From IMG/VR virus record IMGVR_UViG_3300030451_006131, positions 1 through 20,796 of that record: 20,796 nucleotides of DNA; one strand, written 5' to 3'. Position 1 is the stretch's first letter; each line of letters starts with the position of its first letter. The notes beneath the pieces are model-generated. The model was not told the origin of the DNA, did no database searches, and was given only the letters and a program-made list of their open reading frames with translations. The DNA comes from a virus. Positions 1 to 8,021 of the stretch are shown piece by piece. The position numbers and the translations under genes are program-made.

Positions 1-272
1 TCGTTTGCGATCAAGCCTGCGAATACACGACGTACGATGGGGAACGCGACGGCTGCGAAGCCCTCAACATCTCCAGCGCTCATGCTGCTGCTTTCGCGGA
101 GCAGTTCTTTTGCTTGGTTTTCAAGCAAGCGAGCCATGGCACTTCTCTGACGATCTTTATCAAGACCTTCGAGCAAACCAGTCTTCTCCCACTTGGAAAG
201 AAGAGCGGAGCCTTCGGCGCGCATATCACGATTGACAACACCTTCTGTCAATCTATCGATAATACTAGACAT
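1..272 (-). CDS. 23: Major capsid protein, T4 gp23-type (N-terminal part only)
   Basis: The first 90 residues of a capsid protein; the rest lies beyond the left edge. The block LLSKWEKTGLLEG (residues 24-36) followed by ARLLENQAKELL (47-58) matches the order and spacing of LLNKWKPLLEG and IFENQEKDF in the T4 gp23 propeptide. PIVRRVFAGLIAND (from 78) corresponds to MVRRAIPNLIAFD, where the mature capsid fold begins. T4 gp21 cleaves after (L/I)-x-E; L58-R59-E60 before a serine run is a plausible maturation site here. The ATG at 272 is fixed by a perfect Shine-Dalgarno. Codons are of the highly expressed type (CGT, GGT, CTC, AAG, GCC). It follows the scaffold gene, as gene 23 follows 22 in T4. 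Assignment is strong although only the N-terminus is seen. Confidence 0.9.
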   Translation of the reverse strand, partial: MSSIIDRLTEGVVNRDMRAEGSALLSKWEKTGLLEGLDKDRQRSAMARLLENQAKELLRESSSMSAGDVEGFAAVAFPIVRRVFAGLIAN

Positions 273-278
273 TTTAAA

Positions 279-288
279 TCACCTCCTT
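279..288 (-). promoter_or_regulatory. Perfect ten-base Shine-Dalgarno for the capsid gene
   Basis: On the minus strand the bases read AAGGAGGTGA, fully complementary to the usual 3' end of bacterial 16S rRNA, with six bases (TTTAAA) before the ATG. Other genes in the window have only partial matches such as GGAG. This fits a gene whose product is needed in hundreds of copies per particle. Confidence 0.85.
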
Positions 289-299
289 TTTTTATATGA

Positions 300-1559
300 T
301 TATTTTATTCCAGCTAGTCTTTTCATACGTTCCTGTAAAGGATCGGATGAAGGCTTCTCTTCACGAGTTGCCCTTAAAACAGTAGAACGACGACCAATTG
401 CTTCGCTCAGTGATTGTGGGCTGCGCTTAGGTGCTGCCTCCACTGTGCTTTGAAGCGTATCATATATCGTACGTGCTTCTGCTACTGAACCGGCGCCAGA
501 AATCGCTTCGACAATCTTTTCTTTTTGTCGCTCATTCAAGGAGGTATTTCTCAATACTCGGTTCGTGTAAAGCAAACGAGCATTCGAAAGATTTACATCT
601 TGTAAATTTTCTTTCAGCTCCTGGGTTGCTTGCTTATACTTATTGTTCTGCTCGTTAAGTTGGTTATTTTCAAATACCAACTCTTCGTGAGCTTTCTTCA
701 AAGTTTCTAATTCTTCTTCCACATCTGTACTACGACGATGTGCTAATTCTTTTTCGATTTGGTGCTTCATATCGTCAGACGATCTGCCAGCCCAGCCAGC
801 AAGATCGGCGCCCATATCGACAGTAAGTTTTTCCATTATGGAGTCGACGAGAGAATCCATGTCGATGTTCTCAGCCTCATTTTCGTCTAATCCGCCGTCA
901 TCTGATGCTTCAAATTCTTTTTCTTCAGCATCAGCTTCATCAGCGGTTCCAATACTAGGAGTAGCGGAGGCAACAGTCATATCTTCGCTGATATCTGGAT
1001 CATCCTCATCTTTGTCGGCGCCATCAGGTACTCCATCGTGATCTTTGTCAAATTTTGCTCTGGCGCCGTCGAGAGGATCAGCATCTCCCTTCTCGCCCTT
1101 AGCTTCTTCAATGACTTCTTCCACTAATGCAGAAATAAAATCTTCAGAAATATCCATTTCTTCATCATCTTCGCTTAGTGCGGAAGCTAAATTATCAATA
1201 CTCTCCTGGAGAGCACCTAAATTAATGTCTATTTCTACTTCGGCTCCATCGGCAGGGAACGAGTTTAAGTTTTTTCCGTCTAATTCAGCAAAATCGTTTG
1301 TAGCTGCTAGTGGGATATCATCCTCCGTAACCTCTTCTGCCGCTTCGCCAGATATTGTGTCACCAGCGTCCAAGGCAACTTCGGAATCTAGTCCTAAATC
1401 AGCATCAAGTGCCAGTGGATCGTCTTGTTCCAGTAATTTGTCCAAGGTATTCCTCACTTCACTCGAATACTTCTCGATTACGATAGTTTCGGCATTTTTT
1501 AAGGCTGCATCGCGCAGAGCTTTGGCATCAACGATGGCTTCATTAAGCAAATTAGACAT
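300..1559 (-). CDS. 22: Prohead core scaffold protein, T4 gp22-type
   Basis: Internal scaffold around which the prohead shell is built, normally digested by the gp21 protease on maturation. The call rests on position directly before the capsid gene, a very acidic middle (about residues 45-240), a predicted coiled coil (about 265-325), and the C-terminal block ELKENLQDVNLSNARLLYTN followed by LNERQKEKIVEAI, which resembles gp22-type scaffolds of marine T4-like phages. At 419 residues it is longer than T4 gp22 (about 270); the extra length is the acidic region. That region contains DKDHDGVPDGADKDEDD (171-187), a calcium-loop-like motif not expected in a scaffold. The ATG at 1559 has AGGAG seven to eight bases upstream. 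The C-terminus is basic (RMKRLAGIK). Family assignment by motif and order, not by database search. Confidence 0.82.
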   Translation of the reverse strand: MSNLLNEAIVDAKALRDAALKNAETIVIEKYSSEVRNTLDKLLEQDDPLALDADLGLDSEVALDAGDTISGEAAEEVTEDDIPLAATNDFAELDGKNLNSFPADGAEVEIDINLGALQESIDNLASALSEDDEEMDISEDFISALVEEVIEEAKGEKGDADPLDGARAKFDKDHDGVPDGADKDEDDPDISEDMTVASATPSIGTADEADAEEKEFEASDDGGLDENEAENIDMDSLVDSIMEKLTVDMGADLAGWAGRSSDDMKHQIEKELAHRRSTDVEEELETLKKAHEELVFENNQLNEQNNKYKQATQELKENLQDVNLSNARLLYTNRVLRNTSLNERQKEKIVEAISGAGSVAEARTIYDTLQSTVEAAPKRSPQSLSEAIGRRSTVLRATREEKPSSDPLQERMKRLAGIK

Positions 1560-1573
1560 GTAGTATCTCCTAA

Positions 1574-1609
1574 ATCACAACATATTTCAAAAATAAATAG
1601 TGCTGTGAT
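1574..1609 (-). repeat. Inverted repeat in the leader of the scaffold gene
   Basis: Arms ATCACAGCA (1609-1601, minus strand) and TGTTGTGAT (1582-1574) pair over nine positions with one G-U pair, leaving an 18-base AT-rich loop that contains CTATTTA. The hairpin ends two to three bases before the AGGAG ribosome-binding site. There is no U-run after it, so it is not a typical terminator. It could be a translational control hairpin, an mRNA-stabilising end, or a protein-binding dyad; the sequence alone does not decide. Confidence 0.45.
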
Positions 1610-1633
1610 GCATGAAAACCCATTTTTTTACTT

Positions 1634-4321
1634 TCATACTTTTTCAATGATAATCCATGCCTGACGCGCTACCGTTGAAGCTCGTGCTGGTGTGTGTCCA
1701 TAGTCGTGCTCTACATAAAGCCTTAAAACATCATTGGTACTAAGGGATGCCATGAACGCGGCAGAATTAGAGCCACGCGATGCACCACCTTGAGGGCCTT
1801 CTATTCTAGCATAATTTAGGGAATTCGCAAGTGTTCCTATCGACGAGGTATTTGCGGCTGATCCAGAACCTGCTGCGAAGCTAGATGTTGCAATGTATGT
1901 TTTCAAGGAGCCGGTAACCATAGAGTCTCCGCCGCTTTGATGCCATGACACTCCATATGCTATCTTGTAATCTCCCGATTCCATTATGTGAACCTGATCC
2001 ATGGAGGCAGAATAGTAATCAGTATCCAAGCGTGGATAATTATCCCAAGACAAAGATGCTGACTGGAAGCTTGGTGTCCAATCAAAACTTGCTGTGGCAT
2101 CTCTCGATGCATGAAACAAGCCTTTTCGTATCACTGCTTTAGTTACGCTAAGTGAGCCGCTAACAGTAAGTCCTTTTTCTGCTATTCGACTTAAGCTGTC
2201 CCAACTATCAGTGCTAGCTACATATACTCTCTCTTCTTTATCAGCAGCCACATATACACGATCTCCATCTGACGGAACATACACATCCCATCCGCCGGAA
2301 CTGTTGCGTGTTATGATTCTATTATTATAGTTTGTGCCGGCATTAGCGATCTCGGCATAATAGTCTTTTACCGAAGTATACAGCGATGTCATTGCACTTC
2401 CTGTAACGCCACTATCAAAATCCCATGCGGATGCACTAAGGTGGATTCCACCGGCAGTCCCACTAAAATGAACCTGCGTATAGCTGTCTCCGTATGCAGA
2501 ATTAACGTCAGTTTCAAAAACAATTTTAGTAGATGAAGTAAGGGATGCTGTAATTGTATGTGTCGTTGCCCAAGATGCCTCGTTCTGTCCTCCGGAGGCA
2601 GACGTGTTTAAATAAAATGGAGGATCTGCAACTCCATGTGAGCCCGTACCTGAGCCTGAGACTCCTACCGCTGTTAGCCAATAATCAGGATAGCCGCCCG
2701 CATGTGCCACTTTAAAGTACAAGGTACCGGGACCGTAAGCTAATTTAGTGGTGAAGCGCTGATAATGTCCTCTAACTGCTAATTGATATCGAGGAAAGGT
2801 AGTTTGTATATCATACTTTGTTGATGTATCTGCTCTTTGTTCAAAAATTCCAGAGACAGGGGTAGGCTGCAAGTAAAGTGGATAATTCCACACCAATACC
2901 CCGTCTGAATGCGCAGATCCAGATCTAAATTTTTGTTCAATACTTTCCGGAGGAATTGAATCATCAAACAAGAATCCTTGCTGCGTGTGTAATATTCCAG
3001 TGTTCGGACATGTACGTCGATAAGAAGCAAAAATATCTGGCAGGCGTGCTTGTATTGCGCCGGTATGGTTTCCATAAACAACAACTGCGCGTGGGCATTC
3101 AGCGACATATCGATATCTTTCATTAGTTTCCGCCATATATCTACCGTTATAATGACCAGCCGCGGATGCGCTTAAGGTGACACCGCCATTTATGTCAAAC
3201 ACTGGTTCTCCAATCCTACCGTTTTGTCGCGAAATTTCTCTATCTCCTGCCAGATTTGTAAGAAGTCGAATATCGCCAACAGAAAAGACGCGCTTTTGAA
3301 ATTCGTTTGTATCAGTGCTGCTGCTGAGGTACATTCTTATCTCATTGCTCCCTGTGACTAAATGGGAGCTAATTTCTTGGGAGAAAACTTCAATCCTTTC
3401 ATCGTTTTGAACCGAGTCACTATAAACTAATTGTGAATTTAACCACACATATTTTTTAATATTCGGATGACCGGCTTGATCATTTGTGTCGGAATGTAAG
3501 AATTCTAAAGAGGCAGACGTCGGAAGGGGGCTTTTTAATTTAAAAGTGTGGGTTGCTCCGATATATTCATTTGCAAGCGTGGGGAAACTATAGGTAAAAC
3601 CAATACGAGTGGAGGGAATTGCATTAATCAAAGCATCTTTCACATAGTGTGTCGGCCAAAATTGAAAATCCTTGTTCCAACGTTTTGCACCTCGAACTAT
3701 GTCGGCGGTATCGCCGCGAGTATAATTATTTTGTAACTGATTGTCATTATAAGACGAGAAATCATCAATAGTAAAGCCAATTAAGTTAGGATAAGTTTTA
3801 GACAAGTTTGACAATTCTATGGCTGCTGCAGTATATTTACGCGCTGCCGAGTCATGGGGCTCAATAAACCTATATGTACCCGCGTGGTAGCCGCCTCTTA
3901 CACCCCATCTGTCAACACTTTCTGATGCAATCTGTGCTCTGGGCGCCACCATTGCAAATACTTTGATATTGGTGTCTTGTGATTGACTTAAGAAGCTTAC
4001 CATTTCCGACCAAAGGAACCCACTTGAATTATCATACGGGGTTCCACCAGTCTCCTTAAGGCTTAAGCCGTATAAGGTGTGATTTAGTGCCGATAAGGCG
4101 CCCATTGTACCTGTGTTGTTTGTTTGTGATCTGGCGTTACCAACTTTGATCGTGTTTGGATAGCTGCCAACTAAGACTCCCTTTTTCAAGCCAGTCGAAT
4201 CAGTAACCAAAAAGCGATCACCTGGAGAGGCAGCGTTAACAGAAGCAACAATGTCAGCGCTGTGAACCGATAGGACTGGCTCAAGCAAGGAGCTTTCTTC
4301 GTCAGTTTTAGTATATGTCAT
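1634..4321 (-). CDS. Large virion surface protein with putative glycosidase barrel and C1q-like tip
   Basis: 895 residues. Residues about 80-255 look like the first half of a TIM barrel: IKVFAMVAPRAQ (119-130, a beta strand ending in candidate substrate-binding residues), YPNLIGFTIDDF (177-188, a strand ending in paired acidic residues D186-D187, as in many retaining and inverting glycosidases), and STRIGFTYSFP. A beta-rich insert (about 256-355) interrupts it, and the barrel seems to resume at 403-484 with QQGFLFDDSIP and SDGVLVWNYPLYL, the latter typical of late strands of glycosidase barrels. Then come beta-rich segments (500-720) with SGSLSV-type fibre motifs. The last 160 residues, with SGDYKIAYGVSW, SNSAAFMASLSTNDVLRLYV and the ending AWIIIEKV, resemble a C1q/TNF-like trimeric jelly roll. 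Likely a receptor-binding or depolymerase fibre. Catalysis is inferred, not shown. Starts at ATG 4321 with AAAGGA upstream. Confidence 0.6.
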   Translation of the reverse strand: MTYTKTDEESSLLEPVLSVHSADIVASVNAASPGDRFLVTDSTGLKKGVLVGSYPNTIKVGNARSQTNNTGTMGALSALNHTLYGLSLKETGGTPYDNSSGFLWSEMVSFLSQSQDTNIKVFAMVAPRAQIASESVDRWGVRGGYHAGTYRFIEPHDSAARKYTAAAIELSNLSKTYPNLIGFTIDDFSSYNDNQLQNNYTRGDTADIVRGAKRWNKDFQFWPTHYVKDALINAIPSTRIGFTYSFPTLANEYIGATHTFKLKSPLPTSASLEFLHSDTNDQAGHPNIKKYVWLNSQLVYSDSVQNDERIEVFSQEISSHLVTGSNEIRMYLSSSTDTNEFQKRVFSVGDIRLLTNLAGDREISRQNGRIGEPVFDINGGVTLSASAAGHYNGRYMAETNERYRYVAECPRAVVVYGNHTGAIQARLPDIFASYRRTCPNTGILHTQQGFLFDDSIPPESIEQKFRSGSAHSDGVLVWNYPLYLQPTPVSGIFEQRADTSTKYDIQTTFPRYQLAVRGHYQRFTTKLAYGPGTLYFKVAHAGGYPDYWLTAVGVSGSGTGSHGVADPPFYLNTSASGGQNEASWATTHTITASLTSSTKIVFETDVNSAYGDSYTQVHFSGTAGGIHLSASAWDFDSGVTGSAMTSLYTSVKDYYAEIANAGTNYNNRIITRNSSGGWDVYVPSDGDRVYVAADKEERVYVASTDSWDSLSRIAEKGLTVSGSLSVTKAVIRKGLFHASRDATASFDWTPSFQSASLSWDNYPRLDTDYYSASMDQVHIMESGDYKIAYGVSWHQSGGDSMVTGSLKTYIATSSFAAGSGSAANTSSIGTLANSLNYARIEGPQGGASRGSNSAAFMASLSTNDVLRLYVEHDYGHTPARASTVARQAWIIIEKV

Positions 4322-4334
4322 CTGTTTTTTCCTT

Positions 4335-5348
4335 TTAAATTATAAACCAATCAGTGCCATTAGAATGTAAACTTAATGACTCATGAAGAGTGGTGAGGGT
4401 TTTGCTAACTGCGCCGTCAATAGTTCCGCCGCCGGTGGCGATTGTTAAAGTATTGGATGAATCAACTTTTTTTATGTTGTAAATTTTTCTTTTGGCAGCA
4501 CTGGCAGCAGGAAGTGTAACCGTTATATTTCCAGAATTGGTATTAACTAATATTGTATAATCCAACAACGTAACCGTATAGGCGCCCGTTACTGTCTTGA
4601 TAGGATAATGTAAGCCTTCTGTATTTCCATGAAATGAGGAGCCTGTGATACCGAGAGACGCGGAGACGTGTCCAATAACCGATAGCGGATGTGATGGAGC
4701 ATTTGTGTTAATACCAACTCTATCTGTTGAGCCTTGCACATAAAGCATGTGCGCATTGTTATCGGACTCTACTCGAAAATCAACAAGCGAATCAGAAGTT
4801 TGATTCACGACGACTTCGGGAATTTCTCCGTCCAAGCGGAATCCTTCTTTGATTGTGCCATTATCATTAGTTTTAAAAACAATGTGCCTATCTTGTAAGT
4901 CGTTTTGAATTAGGATATTATTAGCACTATTATAGCCAATAACCCCCATGCCGGTACCAGCACTATTTGAAAATTTAAGTCTCGGCTCAGTGTTTTGCAT
5001 TCTCAAGTTACCAGAAACATGCAACATTACACCGTCAAAAGTAAGCCGTGATTCCCCTTGAACTGTAGTTGAGTTTACAGATGTAATGATTCTATTGTCA
5101 CCTGACGTGTTGTAAGTTACAATTGCTGCAGCAGGAAGGTTTGTTAAGTTTGAGCCATCACCGTAAAATGCGGCACCAGAAATATTTACCGAGGCTGATA
5201 CGTGACTATTGTTAGTCACTAATCTATAAGATCCCCCTGTTTTAAGTTTAATCGAGTCGTTTTCAAAATCTATTTGGGTGTCTTCAGGATCATTTTCGTA
5301 TCGAATATCTCCCGACATTTGACTACCTGTCGTGCTATTGTATGCCAT
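4335..5348 (-). CDS. Fibre-like structural protein with shared C-terminal module
   Basis: 337 residues, starting MAYN like two sister genes; the frame is open further upstream, but this start has GGAG ten bases away and matches its paralogues. Two internal fibre repeats are visible: SASVNISGAAFYGDGSNL (51-68) and SASLGITGSSFHG (229-241). ESRLTFDGVMLHVSG (99-113) recurs in the genes at 8145 and 5380. DRVGINTNAPSHPLSVIG (209-226) is a motif seen in many phage tail and collar fibres. Residues about 254-337 are the shared C-terminal module, ending LSLHSNGTDWFII. Probably a trimeric beta-rich fibre segment on the virion. Its exact position (head, collar or tail) is not visible. Confidence 0.7.
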   Translation of the reverse strand: MAYNSTTGSQMSGDIRYENDPEDTQIDFENDSIKLKTGGSYRLVTNNSHVSASVNISGAAFYGDGSNLTNLPAAAIVTYNTSGDNRIITSVNSTTVQGESRLTFDGVMLHVSGNLRMQNTEPRLKFSNSAGTGMGVIGYNSANNILIQNDLQDRHIVFKTNDNGTIKEGFRLDGEIPEVVVNQTSDSLVDFRVESDNNAHMLYVQGSTDRVGINTNAPSHPLSVIGHVSASLGITGSSFHGNTEGLHYPIKTVTGAYTVTLLDYTILVNTNSGNITVTLPAASAAKRKIYNIKKVDSSNTLTIATGGGTIDGAVSKTLTTLHESLSLHSNGTDWFII

Positions 5349-5379
5349 CCATGTAAATCTCCGTTTTGTTAAATAGGGG

Positions 5380-6507
5380 TTAGCTTCCCTTGCTGCCAAT
5401 AATCCACCAGTTTTCTCCGTCACACTGCAATGTGCGAGTCGAATAATTCATCTTAATAGTAACTTCACTACCGATATCTATTCTTCCATCTTCACAAGTT
5501 AATTTTAAGTAATTAGAGGCAAATTTGTGCTTATTCGAGTCTATTTTTTTAATAATCAATATCCTACCTTTATTATTACAGGGAGCAGGAAGTTGAATAT
5601 TTACCGAGTTCGCCGAAGTATCGCAAATGATGGTATAGTCTTCGGACTCAACTGTATATTCCTCTTCATTGGTTTTTGTTACGTTCTTATATACGGCGCC
5701 ATTGCAACGCAACGACAAGGAGCTAACTATTTCGTGTCCTTTAACTTTTCCGGAAACATTCAAAGTACTTTGTTTCTCATCAAATATTAAACTTTCTGAC
5801 GATGTAAAGCCAGAGGCTCCTTTAAATTGCACTTGATTTTTTGCGCCGGCGGCTTGAGGCACCTTAAGCCGAATATAGTTGTCATATAAATTGCGAAGAG
5901 TGGTACCTGTTACCTTGTCTCTTGATATATCAGAAACCAAAAGCACATCATCATCGCTTAAGTTTTGCCCCTTTGAGTTAATAGGTGGAGTGGACACAGG
6001 GCTTATTGTCAGCTTGTCTCCTTTTAGCATTAAACCAGAGTTTGGATTTATTGATAAAGCTACACTGCCATCTTCAATTTTTATGCCGCCTGAAGCTCTT
6101 ACCTGCAGAGCACCGCGTACATTATGCAGTCCATTGCCATGATTTATATATTTAGCGGAGATTTCTCCCTCAAACTGATCGCTAGGGACATTTGTTAGCC
6201 CGGTGGCTGAGCCTCTTAGAGTGTGCGCTATTAAATTGTAAGTTGTTAAAGTGTCTCCGTTAAACCTTAATTTTCGATTTGTGGCAACTTCACCATTACC
6301 ATCCCACACCATAATACCGCCAACACTTTGGCTTTTAATTTTTTTAACTACAACATCTTTTAAAGTTGCACAGGGGCTTTGGGCATCAGTATCATAAAAT
6401 ACACTAGCACTTATTGCGCTCTTAAAAATCTTAACGCCATCAATTTCCTGATCGGCATGCTGATCAACAGAGCCGTCTACTTTTCCTTTTAATACATTGT
6501 ATGCCAT
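5380..6507 (-). CDS. Fibre-like structural protein with shared C-terminal module
   Basis: 375 residues beginning MAYN. Contains RKLRFNGDTL (78-87) and SSESLIFDEKQSTLNVSG (236-253), the latter related to ESRLTFDGVMLHVSG and ESNLTFDGNILRIN in the sister genes. DDDVLLVSDIS (185-195) looks like a degraded form of the SIAIIDADDSN segment in the 6618-8021 product. Residues about 284-370 form the shared C-terminal module (EYTVESEDYTI, then VNIQLPAP, LIIKKIDS and ENWWIIG), with an unusual added tail GSKGS. It follows a terminator and a promoter-like AT-rich gap, so it may start a new transcript. Codon use is ordinary for the window. Confidence 0.68.
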   Translation of the reverse strand: MAYNVLKGKVDGSVDQHADQEIDGVKIFKSAISASVFYDTDAQSPCATLKDVVVKKIKSQSVGGIMVWDGNGEVATNRKLRFNGDTLTTYNLIAHTLRGSATGLTNVPSDQFEGEISAKYINHGNGLHNVRGALQVRASGGIKIEDGSVALSINPNSGLMLKGDKLTISPVSTPPINSKGQNLSDDDVLLVSDISRDKVTGTTLRNLYDNYIRLKVPQAAGAKNQVQFKGASGFTSSESLIFDEKQSTLNVSGKVKGHEIVSSLSLRCNGAVYKNVTKTNEEEYTVESEDYTIICDTSANSVNIQLPAPCNNKGRILIIKKIDSNKHKFASNYLKLTCEDGRIDIGSEVTIKMNYSTRTLQCDGENWWIIGSKGS

Positions 6508-6523
6508 ATCTTACCCTTCTCAA

Positions 6524-6548
6524 TAAATAGATTTATATCTGTAAATAG
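6524..6548 (-). promoter_or_regulatory. Possible late-promoter-like sequence before the 5380-6507 gene
   Basis: On the minus strand this stretch reads CTATTTA, then a few bases, then TATAAAT followed at once by CTATTTA. TATAAATCTATTT resembles the T4 late-promoter consensus TATAAATACTATT with one base missing. It lies directly after a terminator and 17-35 bases before the ATG. This would let the downstream fibre genes be read separately. The match is suggestive only; the same CTATTTA element occurs in other gaps without TATAAAT. Confidence 0.35.
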
Positions 6549-6552
6549 TCAT

Positions 6553-6583
6553 AAAAAAGGATGCCCCCACAGGGAGGGCATCC
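6553..6583 (-). terminator. Rho-independent terminator
   Basis: Minus strand: GGATGCCC (6583-6576), a nine-base loop, GGGCATCC (6566-6559), then TTTTTT (6558-6553). The eight-base-pair GC-rich stem followed directly by a run of six T is a classic intrinsic terminator for the 6618-8021 gene. It is the only clear one in the window. Confidence 0.9.
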
Positions 6584-6617
6584 AAAAGATTCCAATATGA
6601 AATATCGGAAAGATTGA

Positions 6618-8021
6618 TTAGGCGATTCGCCAATCGCAAGAGTTACCAGCCGTAGCAGCAATAAGAGTTACTGCACCGTAAGATGAACGCAACACAAGTG
6701 AAGCAAGTCCATCAATACTTTGGTTGGCGTGTCCGCGGTTGATTGTGACAGCCTTGGTGTCCGCGATTGTGTGTGCCTTGATGACGCAAACATCACCAGC
6801 AGCAGGGTTCGCTGGAAGCGTAACCGAAGCATTATCACTAAGAGCCGCAAAGAAGTTAAGACCGACTGCAACAGTTCCGCCATCTGCAATAGCAGCAGCA
6901 GACATACTGTCACCACCAGTGGTGTCAACAGACATAACACCGTTAGTAGCAGTAATACCGGTACCAGCGATGCTGTTCACAAGATCAGCAATGCTTTCTT
7001 TCTTAGATTGGTTAGAATCATCAGCGTCGATAATAGCAATACTATCGTTAGCGACGTTAGCAACCGCAGCGCTCAACTCGTTAAGATCGAGAGCAAGAAC
7101 ACCAGATGCAGCACCAAGACCAACACCAGCCAAATCAGAAGCAACGTCGGTACGAGTGCGGATCTTCATGTCTTTTGTACTTGCATCAAGAGCCACGAAC
7201 AAGTCGGTTGCACCAACTGCAGCAGCAGAGACACCAGGGAAGTTGATGACAGAGCCATCAGCTTGGAAGTTGCCAGACATTTGCAAGTTAGCTTCGAAGA
7301 TTGCATTACCAACGACGAGCAAAGTGCTAGAAGCCGAAAGGCTAGAGAACGTACCGGCACCAGCGGAATTGAACCCGAATTGCGATGCGCCACCAGCACG
7401 GAAGGAACCGCCAACAGAAGCGGACATAATTTTACCGGTAAGAACGCCACCTTCGCCGGTAGAAGCGAAGGAAAGATCACTGTCATCTTTTATTACTCCG
7501 TTAGCACCAGCAAGAAGCACACTACCAGAAACTAAGCTATCAGCAGTAAGTGTTTGAGCACGAACGTCGAAAGCACCAAAGTCTTGGTTTGAATCGTTGT
7601 TAGAGATACCGCGAGACAAAGCAGCAAGATCTTGAGCAGCCGAAGTGGTAAGAGTACCAGCAGAGACATTAAGAGTCTTGCCAGCGCCAACAGTGATATC
7701 ACTGGTAGCGATAGTAGCACCATCAATTGTACCACCGTTGATGTCAACAGTAGTAACAATACCGAGATCGGCGACGGTACGACCAGCGTTAGTCCAGTTA
7801 GCTGCGAAAGCAGACGCAGTTAACTGCCCACTTTGGGAGATACCATATGCTCCACCGATGACTAAGCCACCTTTGAAAGTTGCGTCACTAGACGCGGAAA
7901 GGACACCAGTTTTCAGAAGACTACCTACTTCTGCGCCTTGATCATTTTTGACAATGAGGCTACCAGAGCGAGTAAGTGATCCGCTGACAATAGCAGGTCC
8001 TACTTGAAATTTATAAGCCAT
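6618..8021 (-). CDS. Probable high-copy fibre or decoration protein
   Basis: 467 residues rich in Ala, Gly, Ser and Thr, with short beta-type repeats (SGSLTRSGSL, LTASAFAANW, FEANLQMSGNFQADGSV). DLNELSAAVANVANDSIAIIDAD followed by KKESIADLVNSIAGTGI (about 312-355) is a segment I recognise from marine phage tail-fibre proteins. Residues about 378-467 are a divergent copy of the module that ends the four neighbouring fibre proteins (VTLPANPAAGD, VCVIKAH, SIDGLASLVLRSSYGAV). Codons are strikingly biased to GCT, GGT, ACT, CGT, AAC, GAC and ATC, unlike its neighbours. This, its own terminator and a 123-base leader suggest a very abundant virion protein. It could be a head fibre, a whisker-like or tail-fibre protein; I cannot tell which. 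Starts at ATG 8021 with GGAGGG upstream. Confidence 0.7.
   Translation of the reverse strand: MAYKFQVGPAIVSGSLTRSGSLIVKNDQGAEVGSLLKTGVLSASSDATFKGGLVIGGAYGISQSGQLTASAFAANWTNAGRTVADLGIVTTVDINGGTIDGATIATSDITVGAGKTLNVSAGTLTTSAAQDLAALSRGISNNDSNQDFGAFDVRAQTLTADSLVSGSVLLAGANGVIKDDSDLSFASTGEGGVLTGKIMSASVGGSFRAGGASQFGFNSAGAGTFSSLSASSTLLVVGNAIFEANLQMSGNFQADGSVINFPGVSAAAVGATDLFVALDASTKDMKIRTRTDVASDLAGVGLGAASGVLALDLNELSAAVANVANDSIAIIDADDSNQSKKESIADLVNSIAGTGITATNGVMSVDTTGGDSMSAAAIADGGTVAVGLNFFAALSDNASVTLPANPAAGDVCVIKAHTIADTKAVTINRGHANQSIDGLASLVLRSSYGAVTLIAATAGNSCDWRIA

Noticed and set aside
838-1563. Plus-strand frames rich in Ser and Ala opposite the scaffold gene
   Set aside because: They mirror the Asp/Glu/Ala-rich scaffold coding sequence, show no ribosome-binding site and have no recognisable motif.
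2779-3123. A 114-residue minus-strand frame inside the 895-residue gene
   Set aside because: It lies in another frame of a long gene with convincing domains and has no start signal.
5348-5423. Longer N-terminus for the 4335-5348 gene, overlapping its upstream neighbour
   Set aside because: The extra 25 residues do not match its paralogues, while MAYN does; the internal ATG also has a usable GGAG.
6720-7557. Two overlapping long plus-strand open frames (271 and 277 residues) opposite the 6618-8021 gene
   Set aside because: They arise from the strong codon bias of the minus-strand gene. Their products are low-complexity Ser/Thr/Ala sequences, all supported genes are on the other strand, and the minus-strand product has clear fibre motifs.
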